Origin: Ovis canadensis
Taxonomy: Eukaryota > Chordata > Mammalia > Artiodactyla > Bovidae
DNA: 64,000 nucleotides
NCBI RefSeq assembly: GCF_042477335.2
Contig: NC_091264.1
Span: forward strand, 37,062,886 to 37,126,885
Reading direction: 5' to 3'
Below, piece by piece: positions 11,199 through 22,820 of the stretch (the first letter of the stretch is position 1; each line of letters starts with the position of its first letter). The translations under genes and the position numbers were made by a program. Below the pieces are notes generated by a model. It did no database searches. It had not been told where the DNA came from and saw nothing but the letters and a program-made list of their open reading frames with translations.

Positions 11199-13178
11199 AG
11201 TTTAGTTCAGTCCCTCAGTTGTATCTGACTCTTTGCGACCTCATGGATTGCAGCATGTCAGGCTTCCCTGTCCATCACCAACTCCTGGATCTTGCTCAAA
11301 CTCAAGCTCATTGAATTGGTGATGCCATCCAGCCATCTTATCTTCTGTCGTCCCCTTCTCCTCCTGCCTTCAATCTTTCTCAGCATCAGGATCTTTTCCA
11401 GTGAGTCAGCTCTTCGCATCAGGTGGCCAAATTATTGGAACTTCAGCTTCAGCATCAGTTCTTCCATGAATATTCAGGACTGATTTCCTTTAGGATTAAC
11501 TGGTGTGATCTTTCAGTCCAAGGGACTCTCAAGAGTTTTCTCCAACACCACAGTTCAAAAGCATTAATTCTTTGGTGGTTAGCCTTCTTTATGGCCCAAC
11601 TCTGCTGGAAAAACCATAGTTTTGACTAGATGAAACTTTGTCAGCAAAGTAATGTCTCTGCTTTTTAATATGCTGTCTAGGTTGGTCATAGCTTTTCTTC
11701 CAAGGGGCAAGTGTCTTTTAATTTCATGGCTGCAGTCACTATTTATGGTGATTTTGGAGCCCAAGAAAATAAAGTCTGTAACTGTTTCCATTGTTTCCCC
11801 ATCTATTTGCCGTGAAGTGATGGGACCGGATACCATGGTCTTAATTTTTTGAATGTTGAATTTTAAGCCAGCTTTTACATTCTCCCTTTTAACTTTTAGA
11901 AGGTTCTTTAGTTCCTCTTCACTTTCTGCCTTAAGGGTGGTGTCATCTGCATATCCAAAGTTATTGATATTTCTCCCAGCAGTCTTGATTCCAGCTTGTG
12001 CTTCTTCCAGCCCAGCATTTCTCATGATGTACTCGGCATATAAGTTAAATTAGCAGGGTGACAATATATAGCTTTGACATACTCCTTTTCCAGTTTGTAA
12101 CCAGTCTGTTGTTCTATGTCTAGTTCTAACTGTAGGTTCTTGACTTGCATACAGGTTTCTCAGGGGGCAGGTCAGGTGGTCTGGTATTCCCATCTCTTGA
12201 AGAATTTTCCACAGTTTGTTGTGATTCACAAAGTCAAAGGCTTTAGCATAGTCAATGAAGCAGTAGATGTTTTTCTGGAATTTTCTTGCTCTTTTGAAGA
12301 TCCAACAGATGTTGGCAATTTGATTTCTAGTTCCTCTGCCTTTTCTGAATCCAGTTTGAACATTCAAATACTGTTCACGGTTCAAATACTGTTGAAGCCT
12401 AGCTTGGAGAATTTTGAGCATTACTTGGCCAGTGTGTGAGACGAGTGCAATTGTGCAGTAGCTTGAACATTTTTTGACATTGCCTTTTTTTGGGATTGGA
12501 ATGGAAACTGACCTTTTCCTGTCTTGTGGCCACTGCTGAGTTTTTTCCAAATTTGCTGGCATATTCAGTGCAGCACTTTAACAGCATCATCTTTTAGGAT
12601 TTGAAATAGCTCAGCTGGAATACTGTCACCTCAACTAGCTTTGTTCATAGTGATGCCTTCTAAGGCTCACTTGACTTTGCACTCCAGGCTGTTTGGCTCT
12701 AGGTGAGTGATCACACGATTGTGGTTATCTGGGTCATTATCTTTTTTTGTATAGTTCTTTGTTTTCTTGCTACCTCTTCTAAATATCTTCTGCTTCTGTT
12801 AGGTCCATACAGTTTTTGTCCTTTATTGTGCCCATGTTTGCATGAAATATTCCTTTGATATCTCTAATTTTCTTGAAGAAGTCTCTAGTCTTTCCCATTC
12901 TATTGTTTCCTCTATTTCTTTGCATTGATCACTTAGGAAGGCTTTCTTATCCCTCCTTGCTATTCTTTGGAACTCAGATGGATATATCTTTCCTTTTCTC
13001 CTTTGCCTTTTGCCTCTCTTCTTTTCTCAGCTACCTGCAAGTCCTTCTCAGACAACGATTTGCCTTTTTGCACTTCTTTTTCTTGGGGATGATTTTGATC
13101 ACTGCCTCCTGTACAATGTTACAAACTTCCATCCATAGTTCTTCAGGCACTCTGTTTATCAGATCTAATTCCTTGAAT
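11199..13178 (-). mobile_element. BovB LINE, 5'-truncated, antisense
   Basis: On the - strand it encodes a decayed BovB reverse transcriptase. Pieces include a palm region with KAFDFVNHNKLWKILQEMG (near 12200-12260), the catalytic box GYADDTT (near 11945-11965) and the C-terminal block SKITINSDCSHEIKRHL. Several frameshifts and stops separate the pieces, so no protein can be made. It ends on its 5' side after the TTCTTCAGGCACTCTGTTTA region. The flanking direct repeat CCACTAGCTCAC (11187-11198 and 13179-13190) is an exact 12-bp target site duplication. Confidence 0.93.
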
Positions 13179-13190
13179 CCACTAGCTCAC
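13179..13190 (+). repeat. target site duplication, right copy
   Basis: CCACTAGCTCAC, identical to 11187-11198. Together they show insertion by target-primed reverse transcription. Confidence 0.85.
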
Positions 13191-13330
13191 GTTAGCACTT
13201 AAAAACCTTTCCCTCCCTTGTTTCAGTTGAATTGAGCTCAGACTAAATTCTGGCCTCTCTCTCCTATTGCAATAGCCTTAAATAAAACCTTCTTTTACTG
13301 TTTAACCCTGTCCAGTGCAATTTTAGCTTT
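13191..13330 (+). repeat. LTR remnant, right copy, 3' part
   Basis: GCACTTAAAAACCTTTCCCT, TTGTTTCAGTTGAATTGAGC and CCTTAAATAAAACCTTC (AATAAA near 13280) look like an R region with a poly(A) signal. It continues the LTR interrupted at 11198. Confidence 0.55.
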
Positions 13331-13600
13331 GATAGGAATCAGATAAGAGCAGGGGAGAATCGTTTATGTTGATATTAGGGACATCCATTTGATTTGTAAA
13401 GGCTAAAGATGCTTTGTGTCTCACGGGAACTGAATGATTTCTTTATTCTGCTCATAGGTCCCTTGGGTATGACTTTACTGGGACTCAGCACTGAACATAG
13501 AGAAAGGGGGTGTTCTTCAAGTTTCAGTTATGTGAGAAGCAAGAACCTCAGTTTCTGACCTCAGCAAATTGGTCATACTCACAAGCAATGATCTGCTTTT

Positions 13601-15232
13601 CAGTTCAGTTCAGTCGCTCAGTCATGTCCTACTCTTTGCGACCCGATGAATTGCGGCATGCCAGGCCTCCCTGTCCATCACCAACTCCCGGAGTTCACTC
13701 AGACTCATGTCTATCGAGTCAGTGATGCCATCCAGCCATCTCATCCTCTGTCGTCCCCTTTTCCTCCTGCCCCGAATCCCTCCCAGCATCAGTCTTTTCC
13801 AATGAGTCAACTCTTCACATGAGGTGGCCAAAGTACTGGAGGTTAAGCTTCAGCATCATTCCTTCCAAAGAAATCCCAGGGCTGATCTCCTTCAGAATGG
13901 ACTGGTTGGATCTCCTTGCAGTCCAAGGGACTCTCAAGAGTCTTCTCCAACACCACAGTTCAAAAGCATCAATTCTTCGGTGCTCAGCTTTCTTCACAGT
14001 CCAACTCTCACATCCATACATGACCACTGGAAAAATCATAGCCTTGACTAGATGGACCTTTGTTGGCAAAGTAATGTCTCTGCTTTTGAATATGCTATCT
14101 AGGTCGGTCATAACTTTTCTTCCAAGGACTAAGTGTCTTTTAATTTCATGGCTGCAATCACCATCTGCAGTGATTTTGGAGCCACCAAAAATAAAGTCTG
14201 ACACTGATTCCACTGTTTCCCCATCTATTTCCCATGAAGTGATGGGACTAGGTGCCATGATCTTTGTTTTCTGAATGTTGAGCTTTAAGCCAACCTTTCA
14301 CTCTCCTCTTTCCCTTTCATCAAGAGGCTTTTTAGTTCCTCTTCACTTTCTGCCATAAGGGTGGTGTCATCTGCATATCTGAGGTTATTGATATTTCTCC
14401 CAGCAATCTTGATTCCAGCTTGTTTCTTCCAGCCCAGCGTTTCTCATGATGTACTCTGCATAGAAGTTAAATAAGCAGAGTGACAATATACAGTCTTGGC
14501 ATACTCCTTTTCCTATTTGGAACCGGTATGTTGTTCCATGTCCAGTTCTAACTGTTGCTTCCTGATCTGCATACAGGTTTCTCAAGAGGCAGGTTAGGTG
14601 GTCTGGTATTCCCATCTCTCTCAGAATTTTCCACAGTTTATTGTGATCCACACAGTCAAAGGCTTTGGCATAGTCAATAAAGCAGAAATAGATGTTTTTT
14701 TCTGGAACTCTCTTGCTTTTTCCATGATCCAGTGGATGTTGGCAATTTGATCTCTGATTCCTCTGCCTTTTCGAAAACCAGCTTGAACATCTGGAAGTTC
14801 ACAGTTCACGTATTGCTGAAGCCTGGTGTGGAGAATTTTGAGCATTACTTTACTAGCATGTGAGATGAGTTCAATTGTGCGGTAGTTTGAGCATTCTTTG
14901 GCATTGCCTTTCTTTGGGATTGGAATGAAAAGTGACCTTTTCCAGTCCTGTGGCCACTGCTGAGTTTTCCAAATTTGCTGGCATATTGAGTGCAGCACTT
15001 TCACAACATCATCTTTCAGGATTTGAAATAGCTCAACTGGAATTTCATCACCTCCACCAGCTTTGTTCATAGTGATGCTTTCTAAGGCCCACTTGACTTC
15101 ACATTCCAGGATGTCTGGCTCTAGGTGAGTGATCACACCATCATGATTATCTGAGTCATGAAGATCTTTTTTGTACAGTTCTTCTGTGTATTCTTGCCAC
15201 CTCTTCTTAATATTTTCTGCTTCTGTTGTTAG
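13601..15232 (-). mobile_element. BovB LINE, 5'-truncated, antisense
   Basis: Starts on the left with the tail repeat CAGTTCAGTTCAGTCGCTC. On the - strand it encodes broken reverse transcriptase blocks. The RT thumb and C-terminal parts are at 13622-14258 ([20 protein letters not shown]). The palm region is at 14385-15136, including KPLTVWITINCGKF and PIPKKGNAKECSNYR. Frameshifts near 14290 and 14650 break the frame. The 5' end is lost at about 15232. Confidence 0.93.
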
Positions 15233-15239
15233 TCATCCT

Positions 15240-15742
15240 ATGTTTATTGAACCAATGAATGAAGCCAATATCTTATGTTTAATGGGACCCTCGCTTAAGA
15301 GTCGAATTTTCTTCACTGCAGTTTTCAAGATCTTCATGAGCATTCTAGACAAAGCATTATACAGCACCCCGCTCCCCTGCCCCAAGCAATTAGAACTAGT
15401 AATACACAGATGTCTCATATGTCTTGGAGGAAAAGGACAATTTCTCAGACTGAAGGGCAAAACCTTATGGCACCAAGTAAAGGTTCTGTTTCTCAAATGT
15501 TGTGTTGATGTGTACTGTCTTGGAGAATGGCAATAAGGAGATTTTTGCTACAGAGATTAACAGAGGAACCCCATCTGACTTAACACTAGAGGCCTCTGGG
15601 ATGATGTGACTGCCTGCTGAAGCAATGCTGAAGGACTTGGCAGAGTACATGGCTATCAAGATGCAGAACAGTGCAGTCAGTGCAAAAGATCACAAAATAA
15701 CACAGAGAACTGGAATGGTAGCTGGCATGTGACCAGCTAGGC
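15240..15742. other. 3' flank of the CYP2 pseudogene
   Basis: No coding exon recognised. On the - strand this would be the former 3' UTR of the P450, but I could not place a poly(A) signal with confidence. Confidence 0.4.
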
Positions 15743-15924
15743 TCAGGGCAGAGCACATATCTTCTGAGACATTGGTTGGATGATGACACCAGTATCCCGG
15801 GGTAGGTCCAAGTCCAGATGGGAGACCCCAGGGGGTGGCTGGAAGGTGAACTTCTGCAGGAGACTCATGAAGAAAAGCAAAAGCTCCATCTTGGCCAGTG
15901 ACTCCCCAGCACACAGCTGGGGAC
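15743..15924 (-). pseudogene. CYP2 pseudogene exon 9 (haem-binding exon)
   Basis: Acceptor CCACCTCTCTAG, then frame PQLCAGESLAKMELLLFF, then QKFTFQPPPGVSHLD, ending QKICALP and TGA. It begins at phase 1, completing the split Gly codon of FSVG from exon 8. CAGE contains the haem-ligand Cys. In the usual FSxGxRxCxGE pattern the Arg is CAG (Gln), a possible CGG to CAG CpG change, and the residue after Gly is Pro. The stop falls one codon early, where family members end in CALPR or similar; CGA to TGA would explain it. Confidence 0.9.
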
Positions 15925-16504
15925 CTAGAGAGGTGGATGGTAGTGAAGGGTTATAAGACAGATCAAAAAATCTGAAAAAATGGTGTGGACAAAGAGGGAA
16001 ACCATCCGTGTGTGATTTCTTCTCCTTCAGAATGTGTGAGTCAGTCAACGCCTTGTGAGTTTTATAGGCTCTGTCTCCTAGTTGAAGCACTGGAAATAGA
16101 AAATTAATTGGGCTCCCCTGAAGGAGACAATTTTAAGGTTATAATGTGAAACATGTTGTGACAGGTAAAACCAAGTACGTGATGAGAACCCATAGGAAAG
16201 TGAGCTAATGAAATCTTTGTATCTAAGTTCTGGTACACACAGAGAGAAGTGAGCCAGGCACACAGGGAAGATGAGTCAGGTGTGGTGATGCATTGGAGGG
16301 TGGGAAGAAACAGGACTCTGACTAGAACTCCAAGCATGAGGTCACGAGTCTCAGACCTGAGACTGCATGTATGACTAGTAACCAGATCATGCTGAAGCAC
16401 TTGAAGAAGAGTATTTGGCTAGTACTATTTTTAAAATATGAATTATTGGGGGAAATGTCAAGATGTTTAAAAACTGGAATAAGTTCGTAGAGCAGTATAG
16501 CACA

Positions 16505-16665
16505 ACAAACTATACTCAAATGTTGTAATGACCTATAAGGGAAAAGTATCTGAAAAAGAATAGATATATGTATATATTTAACTGAATCATAGTTCTGTAC
16601 ACTTAAAACTAACACAACATTGTAAATCAACTATCCTGCAAAAAAAAAAAAAAAAGAAAAAGGAA
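16505..16665 (+). mobile_element. L1 3' end with poly(A)
   Basis: TGTACACTTAAAACTAACAC followed by AACATTGTAAATCAACTAT and an A-run is the usual end of an L1 3' UTR. It lies in the last intron of the CYP2 pseudogene. Confidence 0.7.
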
Positions 16666-17007
16666 GAAGAAGAAATTCTAAAAGAAACACTGGTATTTGC
16701 ACAATTGAAGCAAGGCTTTTTATAGATGGAGCAAAGTGGATTTGCCCATAGTCACCCTGCTCAACTTTCTTTTCAAATTTCCAAGGCTCTGCCCTAGCCT
16801 TAGCCACAAAGAATCTTCCAAGATTCCTTAAGAAAATGTCATTCCAATGCCCAATGTCCTATAGCCAATTGAAAGCTGGGGGAGAACTCTTCCATATTTC
16901 TGAAGTTTAGTGCCACATGGCAAATTACAGACCCTTAGCTCTGGCCTTGAGCCAAATCTCTCCAGATTTTTTGAATCACCTTTCTAAAGTAAAGTAAGAT
17001 GCCTTAC

Positions 17008-17148
17008 CCACTGAAAAGGGAATGAAAGCTTCCTTCTTGATAAGCTTCCCAGTAGAGTCAAGGAAACGCTCAGGGTTAAAGGTGTCTGGTTTTCCCACTG
17101 TGTTTGATCTCAAAGTACAGAGGTCAACAAAAGGACGACCTCAGTGCC
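17008..17148 (-). pseudogene. CYP2 pseudogene exon 8
   Basis: Between acceptor TTTTATCTCTAG and donor GTAAGG. Reads [12 protein letters not shown], then a TGA stop, then DQTQW. After a 1-base loss in the following A-run it continues in the next frame with [20 protein letters not shown] and EAFIPFSVG. The 141-bp length is one less than the standard 142 bp, which agrees with a single-base deletion. The PERF meander motif is intact. Confidence 0.9.
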
Positions 17149-17878
17149 CTAGAGATAAAAGTGTTATTAGTGACAGAGATGAAATTCCTTCCTAAAAAGG
17201 TGGCTCTTAGAGACATACGATGACCTCGGTTGGCAATTTTAGAGAAGCAGTGTATTCTAGAAGGAATAGGAAGTAGAGAAGGGGGAGATGGCACTTGAGA
17301 CTGAGTGCAGGGTATTCATATACTCTTGACAAATTTTCATCTTGTACCTGCTGAAAAACACAAACCTTGGATTCAGAACTAGGAACAAATTCTGACTTGG
17401 CCATGTATCTGCGGTATGATAACAGCATGTTATTTAACTTTTGATAAATTCATGTGATGGGAGTTTAAAAGTCCTCATTTGGTGACTGTGAGCCTTCCTG
17501 GTGGGTTTGAGGGCACCAAAAGGCTTGATCTTTTATCTCCAGAGACTGGGACAGCGGACAAACTAAATTTAACAAGCCCATCAAAATAAATCCTCAAAAA
17601 TAAGTCACCCCAACTTCCTCAGCTATGACATAACAATTAATAATACATTCTAAAGTCACACTGAGCAAATATTATCTACTGTGTATGTAGACATTCCGTT
17701 ACCTCTGGTTGAATGGCTGGGGTGAGGGGAGATCAGGAGGGAGGGAAGAAGAAGTTAGGATGGAGGGACCAGAGGGAGGGCAGAGATGGCCTGACAGTTC
17801 ATCTCAGTGCTTCTGTGATTTTGAGCAGCATTCCGATGTTCTTTCCCTCTCCCCTTATCCCCCTTCTTAAACCCTTAC

Positions 17879-18063
17879 GTTTGCAATATAGTTGTTTTTA
17901 AATATAGTATTTGTGGTGGTTGCTTGGGGTAAGCCTGCGGGCAAGATATCAGCAAATCTCTGCACTTCGTGAATGACAGCATCAGTGTACGGCATTTGAG
18001 TTCAGTATGCCATTCAAGGCTGGGTGGACCCCATGATTTTGGCGATCTCATCATGGACCTTTT
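17879..18063 (-). pseudogene. CYP2 pseudogene exon 7
   Basis: Acceptor CTGTTATCCAG, donor CGTAAGG. Reads KVHDEIAKIMGSTQP, stop, MAY, stop, [20 protein letters not shown], then [14 protein letters not shown]. The K-helix ExxR motif appears as EVQR. Both stops are TGA and each could come from a CGA Arg codon by CpG decay. The length of 185 bp against the usual 188 also implies a lost codon. Confidence 0.9.
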
Positions 18064-18422
18064 CTGGATAACAGAGAGAAAGGTTAGGGTCCGCGGTGGG
18101 AGAGGTTGTTGGAACAGTCTCTCCACTTTCTTTAAATATGAAAGTCAAACCTAAGTACTCCGAGTTCTGACTCATCTTTACCCCACATTGCTTCCACCCC
18201 TAGTCCTCTATTCCTAGACTCCTCTGGGGACCCTTCAGATCATCTCAGGATGTTTAGAGAGCAAATCTGCTTTCTTATATCACAAGGAGACTAACGGTAC
18301 AAACTCTCCTCAAGGGTACAAATTAAAGGTATCAAGGATGGCTCTAGAATTCTGCATTGTCCAATCCAACAGATTTCTGCTTCCTCTCCTTCAGGCAACA
18401 CCCTGAAACTTAGGAGACTTAC

Positions 18423-18561
18423 TCTGGATTTCAGGATATCGTGACATGAATAGAATCCCCCAGCGCAGAGTGGAAACTGTGCTCTCTGTACCCGCTGCAA
18501 ACAGATTATTAACAAGTACCACCAAAGTATCATCACTGAAATAATCAGATGTGTCTTTCTC
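18423..18561 (-). pseudogene. CYP2 pseudogene exon 6 (I-helix exon), open
   Basis: Acceptor TTTTCTTCCTTCAG, donor A|GTAAGT. Reads EKDTSDYFSDDTLVVLVNNL, then FAAGTESTVSTLRWGILFM and SRYPEIQ. AGTEST is the oxygen-activating I-helix motif, fully preserved. Phase 0 in and phase 1 out, matching exons 5 and 7. No lesion, although 139 bp is one codon short of the usual 142. Confidence 0.9.
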
Positions 18562-19163
18562 CTGAAGGAAGAAAAGGAATAATTTATGATGAAATAATTT
18601 TACCTGGATAATCATCACAACCTCGTGAATTTAAACAATAAAACCTTGCATTCTTCCCTCGATTGAATGGAATTTTTTTTGAGACTGTTGTGCAGAATTT
18701 TAGTATAAAGCACCTCCCAGATACTAATAAAAAATAAGTAATTCTAAAAACTGGGAAAGTTTGTTTCTCATTTAGGAAGATTGGGAATAAGTTTTTAACT
18801 GAGTGATTAGAATATTCCTGGCACTGTTTTTAAAACAAGATTAAATGATCTCTCGAGTTTGTCAACTGAAACATATTTTTCGAGATTGCAAAGAAAAAAG
18901 AATATTAATTCCACAAGATAATATACCTGAGGTCTTCCATATATATCTTGTTTTCTTCAGAGAGTGATATGAAAAGAAGTGGAAAATATTTGAGAATGCA
19001 AAATGTAATAAGTAATGTTTTTTGTAGTGTAAAAATCTATTATTACTAACTTGAGTCCAGTTATCTTTCTTCTCTGAAAGAAATATTTTTTCCTCAAGAT
19101 GCTGTTAACTAAATCAAATAATAAATAATATGCTAAAGTGACCCCTGAAGAAAATGCCATTAC

Positions 19164-19337
19164 CTCCTGCTGTCTGACCAAAAAAGCATCAGTTAAACTT
19201 CTTGAATCCTTTCTGTCAAGTTTATGATGGTGATGGAGGAAAGCCATCCTTATAAAGGAAAATAACTCATCTTTATTCCTGAGTATATTCTTATAAGTTT
19301 TTAGGAGGAACCCCAAAACAGGAACCATACTGAAAAG
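19164..19337 (-). pseudogene. CYP2 pseudogene exon 5, open
   Basis: Reads LFSMVPVLGFLLKTYKNIL, then RNKDELFSFIRMAFLHHHHK and LDRKDSRSLTDAFLVRQQE, ending at donor GAG|GTAATG. The probable acceptor is TACTCTCTGAG. 174 bp against a usual 177. DAFLxxQ at the end is a typical CYP2 exon-5 signature. Confidence 0.88.
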
Positions 19338-19737
19338 CTCAGAGAGTAAAAAACAACAAAGTAAATTAAATATACATATGTAATGCTTGGGATAATGGGA
19401 ATGACACCATTATTTCTACAAGTGTTATAGAAATAGCATCTCTTATAGACTTCAATTTTATCTCAATTAACAGTGGCAGATTGGACTAGACAACAGGATT
19501 TCATTAATCAGAATTCGGTTAACATATAATAAATATTGATATGACTTACAATAAATTCTGTGTACCCAAAGTATTTTGCATGTTATACTTCTGGTCATAG
19601 ATGTATGTACTTAGAGTTTAGATAAGACATAAAAATAATATTGACTTTATGGTCAGAGTTATAAATCTAAGTGTTTTGCTTGCAAAATCCCAGGTGATTC
19701 CAAGTCAAACTATTCTGGTTCAATGTAGTATACTAAG

Positions 19738-20195
19738 GTCTGTCTAGTCAAAGCTATGCCTTTTCCAGTAGTCATGTACAGATGTGAGAATTGGACCATG
19801 AAAAAGGCTGAGTACTAAAGAATTGATGCTTTCAAATTGTGGTGCTGGAGAAGACTCTTGAGAGTCTCTTGGACTGCAAGGAGATCAAACCAGTCAATCC
19901 TAAAGGAAACCAGTCCTGAATATTCATTGGAAAGACTGATGCTGAAGCAGAAACTCCGATACTTTGGCCACCAGATGTTCTAACAGTTGACTCATTGGAA
20001 AAGAGCCTGTTGCTGGGAAGGATTGAGGGCAGGAGAAGAAAGGGACAACAGAGGATAAGATAGATAGCATCACCTACTCAACGGATATGAGTTTGAGCAA
20101 ACTCTGGGATAGAGAATAACAAGGAAGCCAGGCACGCTGCAGCCCATGGGGTCAAAAAGAGTTGGACACGTCTTAGTGATTGAACAACAACAACA
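19738..20195 (+). mobile_element. BovB LINE 3' end
   Basis: 5'-truncated BovB beginning in the RT C-terminal region (CTGGAGAAGACTCTTGAGAG) and ending in GTTGGACACGTCTTAGTGAT and a CAA repeat. It sits in intron 4 of the CYP2 pseudogene, in the opposite orientation to it. Confidence 0.9.
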
Positions 20196-20492
20196 CATTT
20201 ATGACTATCGTTCCCTTGAAGGATCAGAATAATTCTTTTTAAAATTTGCACCAGGATGACTGTCCCCAGGTCTCAGAGAAGTATCACTTAAGTCCAATAT
20301 TCCCTGACCCTTAAAAAGTTCACTGTTTGTTAAATTTAGTGTTTATCAGTGTATTCATTTTCTGAGAGACACGCTTTATATATTTGGTCAGTCCTCATTG
20401 TGGTCCAACCCAGTGTTCTCTAGCACTTGTGTTCAGAGCAAATCTGCATTTTTATGTTGAGTCTAAATTTCAAAGTGAAATAATATGGTCGA

Positions 20493-20710
20493 TTGTCGGT
20501 GGCTCAGAGGGTAAAGCGTCTGTCTACAATGAGGGAGACCGGGGTTCGATCCCTGAGTCAGGAAGATCCGCTGCAGAAGGAAATGGCAATCCACTCCAGT
20601 ACTATTGCCTGGAAAATCCCGTGGAAAGAGGAGCCTGGTAGGCTACAGTCCATGGGGGCGCAAAGAGTCGGACACGACTGAGCGGTGTTCCTGTTCCTGT
20701 TCCTGTCCGT
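20493..20710 (+). mobile_element. Bov-tA SINE with GTTCCT tail
   Basis: The tRNA-like head has a B box GGGTTCGATCCCTGAGTC, followed by GAAGGAAATGGCAATCCACT and ACACGACTGAGCGG. The 3' end is a short (GTTCCT)n microsatellite. Confidence 0.92.
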
Positions 20711-21249
20711 GGTATTATTGAAAAGGAGAATGAATGGAGAAGGCTCTTTTTTCATATTTTCTACACGACATAAATGTAAATGTAAAAACTGGGATTGCAG
20801 AATTATTGTGCATTGACATGGCTCAGAATAAATGTTTAGGTTTTATTTAGTGCTTTATAATTTTTGTGATAACTGACAGTCCTCTCCTGTTAAAATTCAC
20901 TTTCCTGAGTGGATTCCACTGAGTGCTCCTTGCTCATTAATGGCTTATCCACATTCCATGCATAACTAGTAGGACAGATTGAAGATGGTCAAGAGGGTAA
21001 GAATCTACTAAAGCCATATAATAAACTGTTTATTAGTATAATTCACAATCCCTACATCATAGGATACTTGATGCAGTAATCTGTGATGGGAAACTGATCA
21101 GATCTCTTAACCATGCGGGTTAATACTCAATGTTTCAGAAAGGGTATATTTTTGAAATGGTGATTCTCTAATAAGTACTTTTTCATGGTCTCTTAAACAG
21201 TCAGGGGCACCTTAGAGGAAGTAAAAGTGAATAAGAAGGATACAGGTAC

Positions 21250-21410
21250 TGCAGTTGGACGACTGACAATGAGTCTCACACTTTGATCTGTCAAGGTTAA
21301 GAGTCTTAGGAATGGGGTGTTTTGGTAATCAAACCCTTTTCCAAGCAACACAGACACGTTGATGTTAGCCACAGAAGCGTTCGTTAGTGTTTTGACCTCA
21401 AGGGGCTTTC
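21250..21410 (-). pseudogene. CYP2 pseudogene exon 4, open, standard length
   Basis: Acceptor TTCTCTTGCAG, donor GTACCT. Exactly 161 bp, the standard CYP2 exon-4 length. Reads GKPLEVKTLTNASVANINVS, then VLLGKGFDYQNTPFLRLL and TLTDQSVRLIVSRPTA. Phase 1 in and phase 0 out, consistent with exons 3 and 5. The intron to exon 5 contains BovB and Bov-tA insertions. Confidence 0.88.
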
Positions 21411-21779
21411 CTGCAAGAGAATTCATTAATCAGATTGGGAATACAGGTGGCCGATTCTGAAAAGTTTGCTTTACGCCACTTCACTTTCACAAAAGATCCA
21501 CATTAGTATTTGTTTTGTAAACCAAAAGGAATCTGAAGATGATTTTTGCTTTTACAAAAAAGCGCAAAAATCCTTAAGTGGGGTTTCTGTTGTTTTGCTG
21601 ATTTTGTTTTTTTGCAGCAAACCCTTGAAAAGGCAGCAGGAACATGCATTGAGTGGCGCCACCAAGCGTCTTCCTGAGGAACTACACTCAGCATCAAGCC
21701 GCCATAGCTTTGAACTGTGTGAGCATCTGTGCTTTATCTCGGTATGTTCTGTGCATCCCTTATCAAGATGAATCTCAAG

Positions 21780-22820
21780 GTATTTGCTTCTTCATTTTAT
21801 GCCATTCTAGCTTATGAAAGACTTAGAAGGAACGGTCTACTTTTGGGTGGTAGGAGAAAACTGTATTCACACACAGAGTATTAAACCAATTCCAGACTGA
21901 TTGGGATAGACTGTCTAATGAAGGATTTCATAAAGAACAGGGATTATTGGTGACCATGCACTACAAGGAGAGATGAGACTACACTGGACCTTGAAAAATA
22001 CCCAGAATTTGGTTAAAAGACTGCCTCAAGGAAAACAAAATGTATGTCAAAGGAAAGCTGCTTTGACTCAAAGAAGTTAGAATGGGCCAGGTGAGGGGCA
22101 TTTGAGTGTGGGTGTGCACGTGTGTGTAGGAATTTTAATGCATAATATCTGGGGAAATATTTCAACCTTCTAGGCTGCATTCAATTTTAAAAGTTTAAAA
22201 TAGGGTATTGAGATGGTTGAAATGATCATATTTTAAAGAACTTCATCCAGAGCAAGTCCTTGTTTTAGCCTCTTCTGCAACTGGGTTCTATTTTTGTCAG
22301 TATCACTGAAAACTGTTCAGAATATTAAACATGTACCAGCAGATGTGTATTTATTTTCAAGTGAAGCGCATTCTAGTGGCTAAGATTCACTTTTAACATC
22401 AGCACCTTCCTTAAATGTAAAGCTGAAGGGGAAATTCTTATAGAGAATATGTTTTTTTCTTCATATACAAACAGAAGGGCTTATGGGCTGCTGTGTATAC
22501 ATAGCGCTGAGAAATTAATGTCTCTTAGGAACCTAGCACTAGAGAAGGAATAGTGGTTTTTCTGAATGTACTTTCTCCAAACTCCCAAGAGCTTCTGTTA
22601 AATGCACAGGGACTGCTAATTTAGCATGTGGGTCCCCAAGCCTTCTGATTCTCCTCTGCATTCATCTCAGGGTCATCTACCTTTGATAACTTCTCTCCAT
22701 ATTCATGTTGGCATTAGTGATGATAATATTCAAATGGACTCATTTTTAATAAGGAATGAGCTCAGTTTATTAAGGAAATGACCAAACGCTTGACATGAAG
22801 ATGAGTTTTTGGATTATTTA
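21780..22820. other. CYP2 pseudogene intron 3, no gene recognised
   Basis: Unique AT-rich sequence between exons 4 and 3. A 101-codon + strand frame at 21466-21771 lies partly over this; it has no recognisable family. Confidence 0.5.

Noticed and set aside
20493-20681. tRNA gene suggested by a good B box
   Set aside because: The box belongs to the tRNA-derived head of a Bov-tA SINE; no cloverleaf with anticodon arm and acceptor stem could be drawn.
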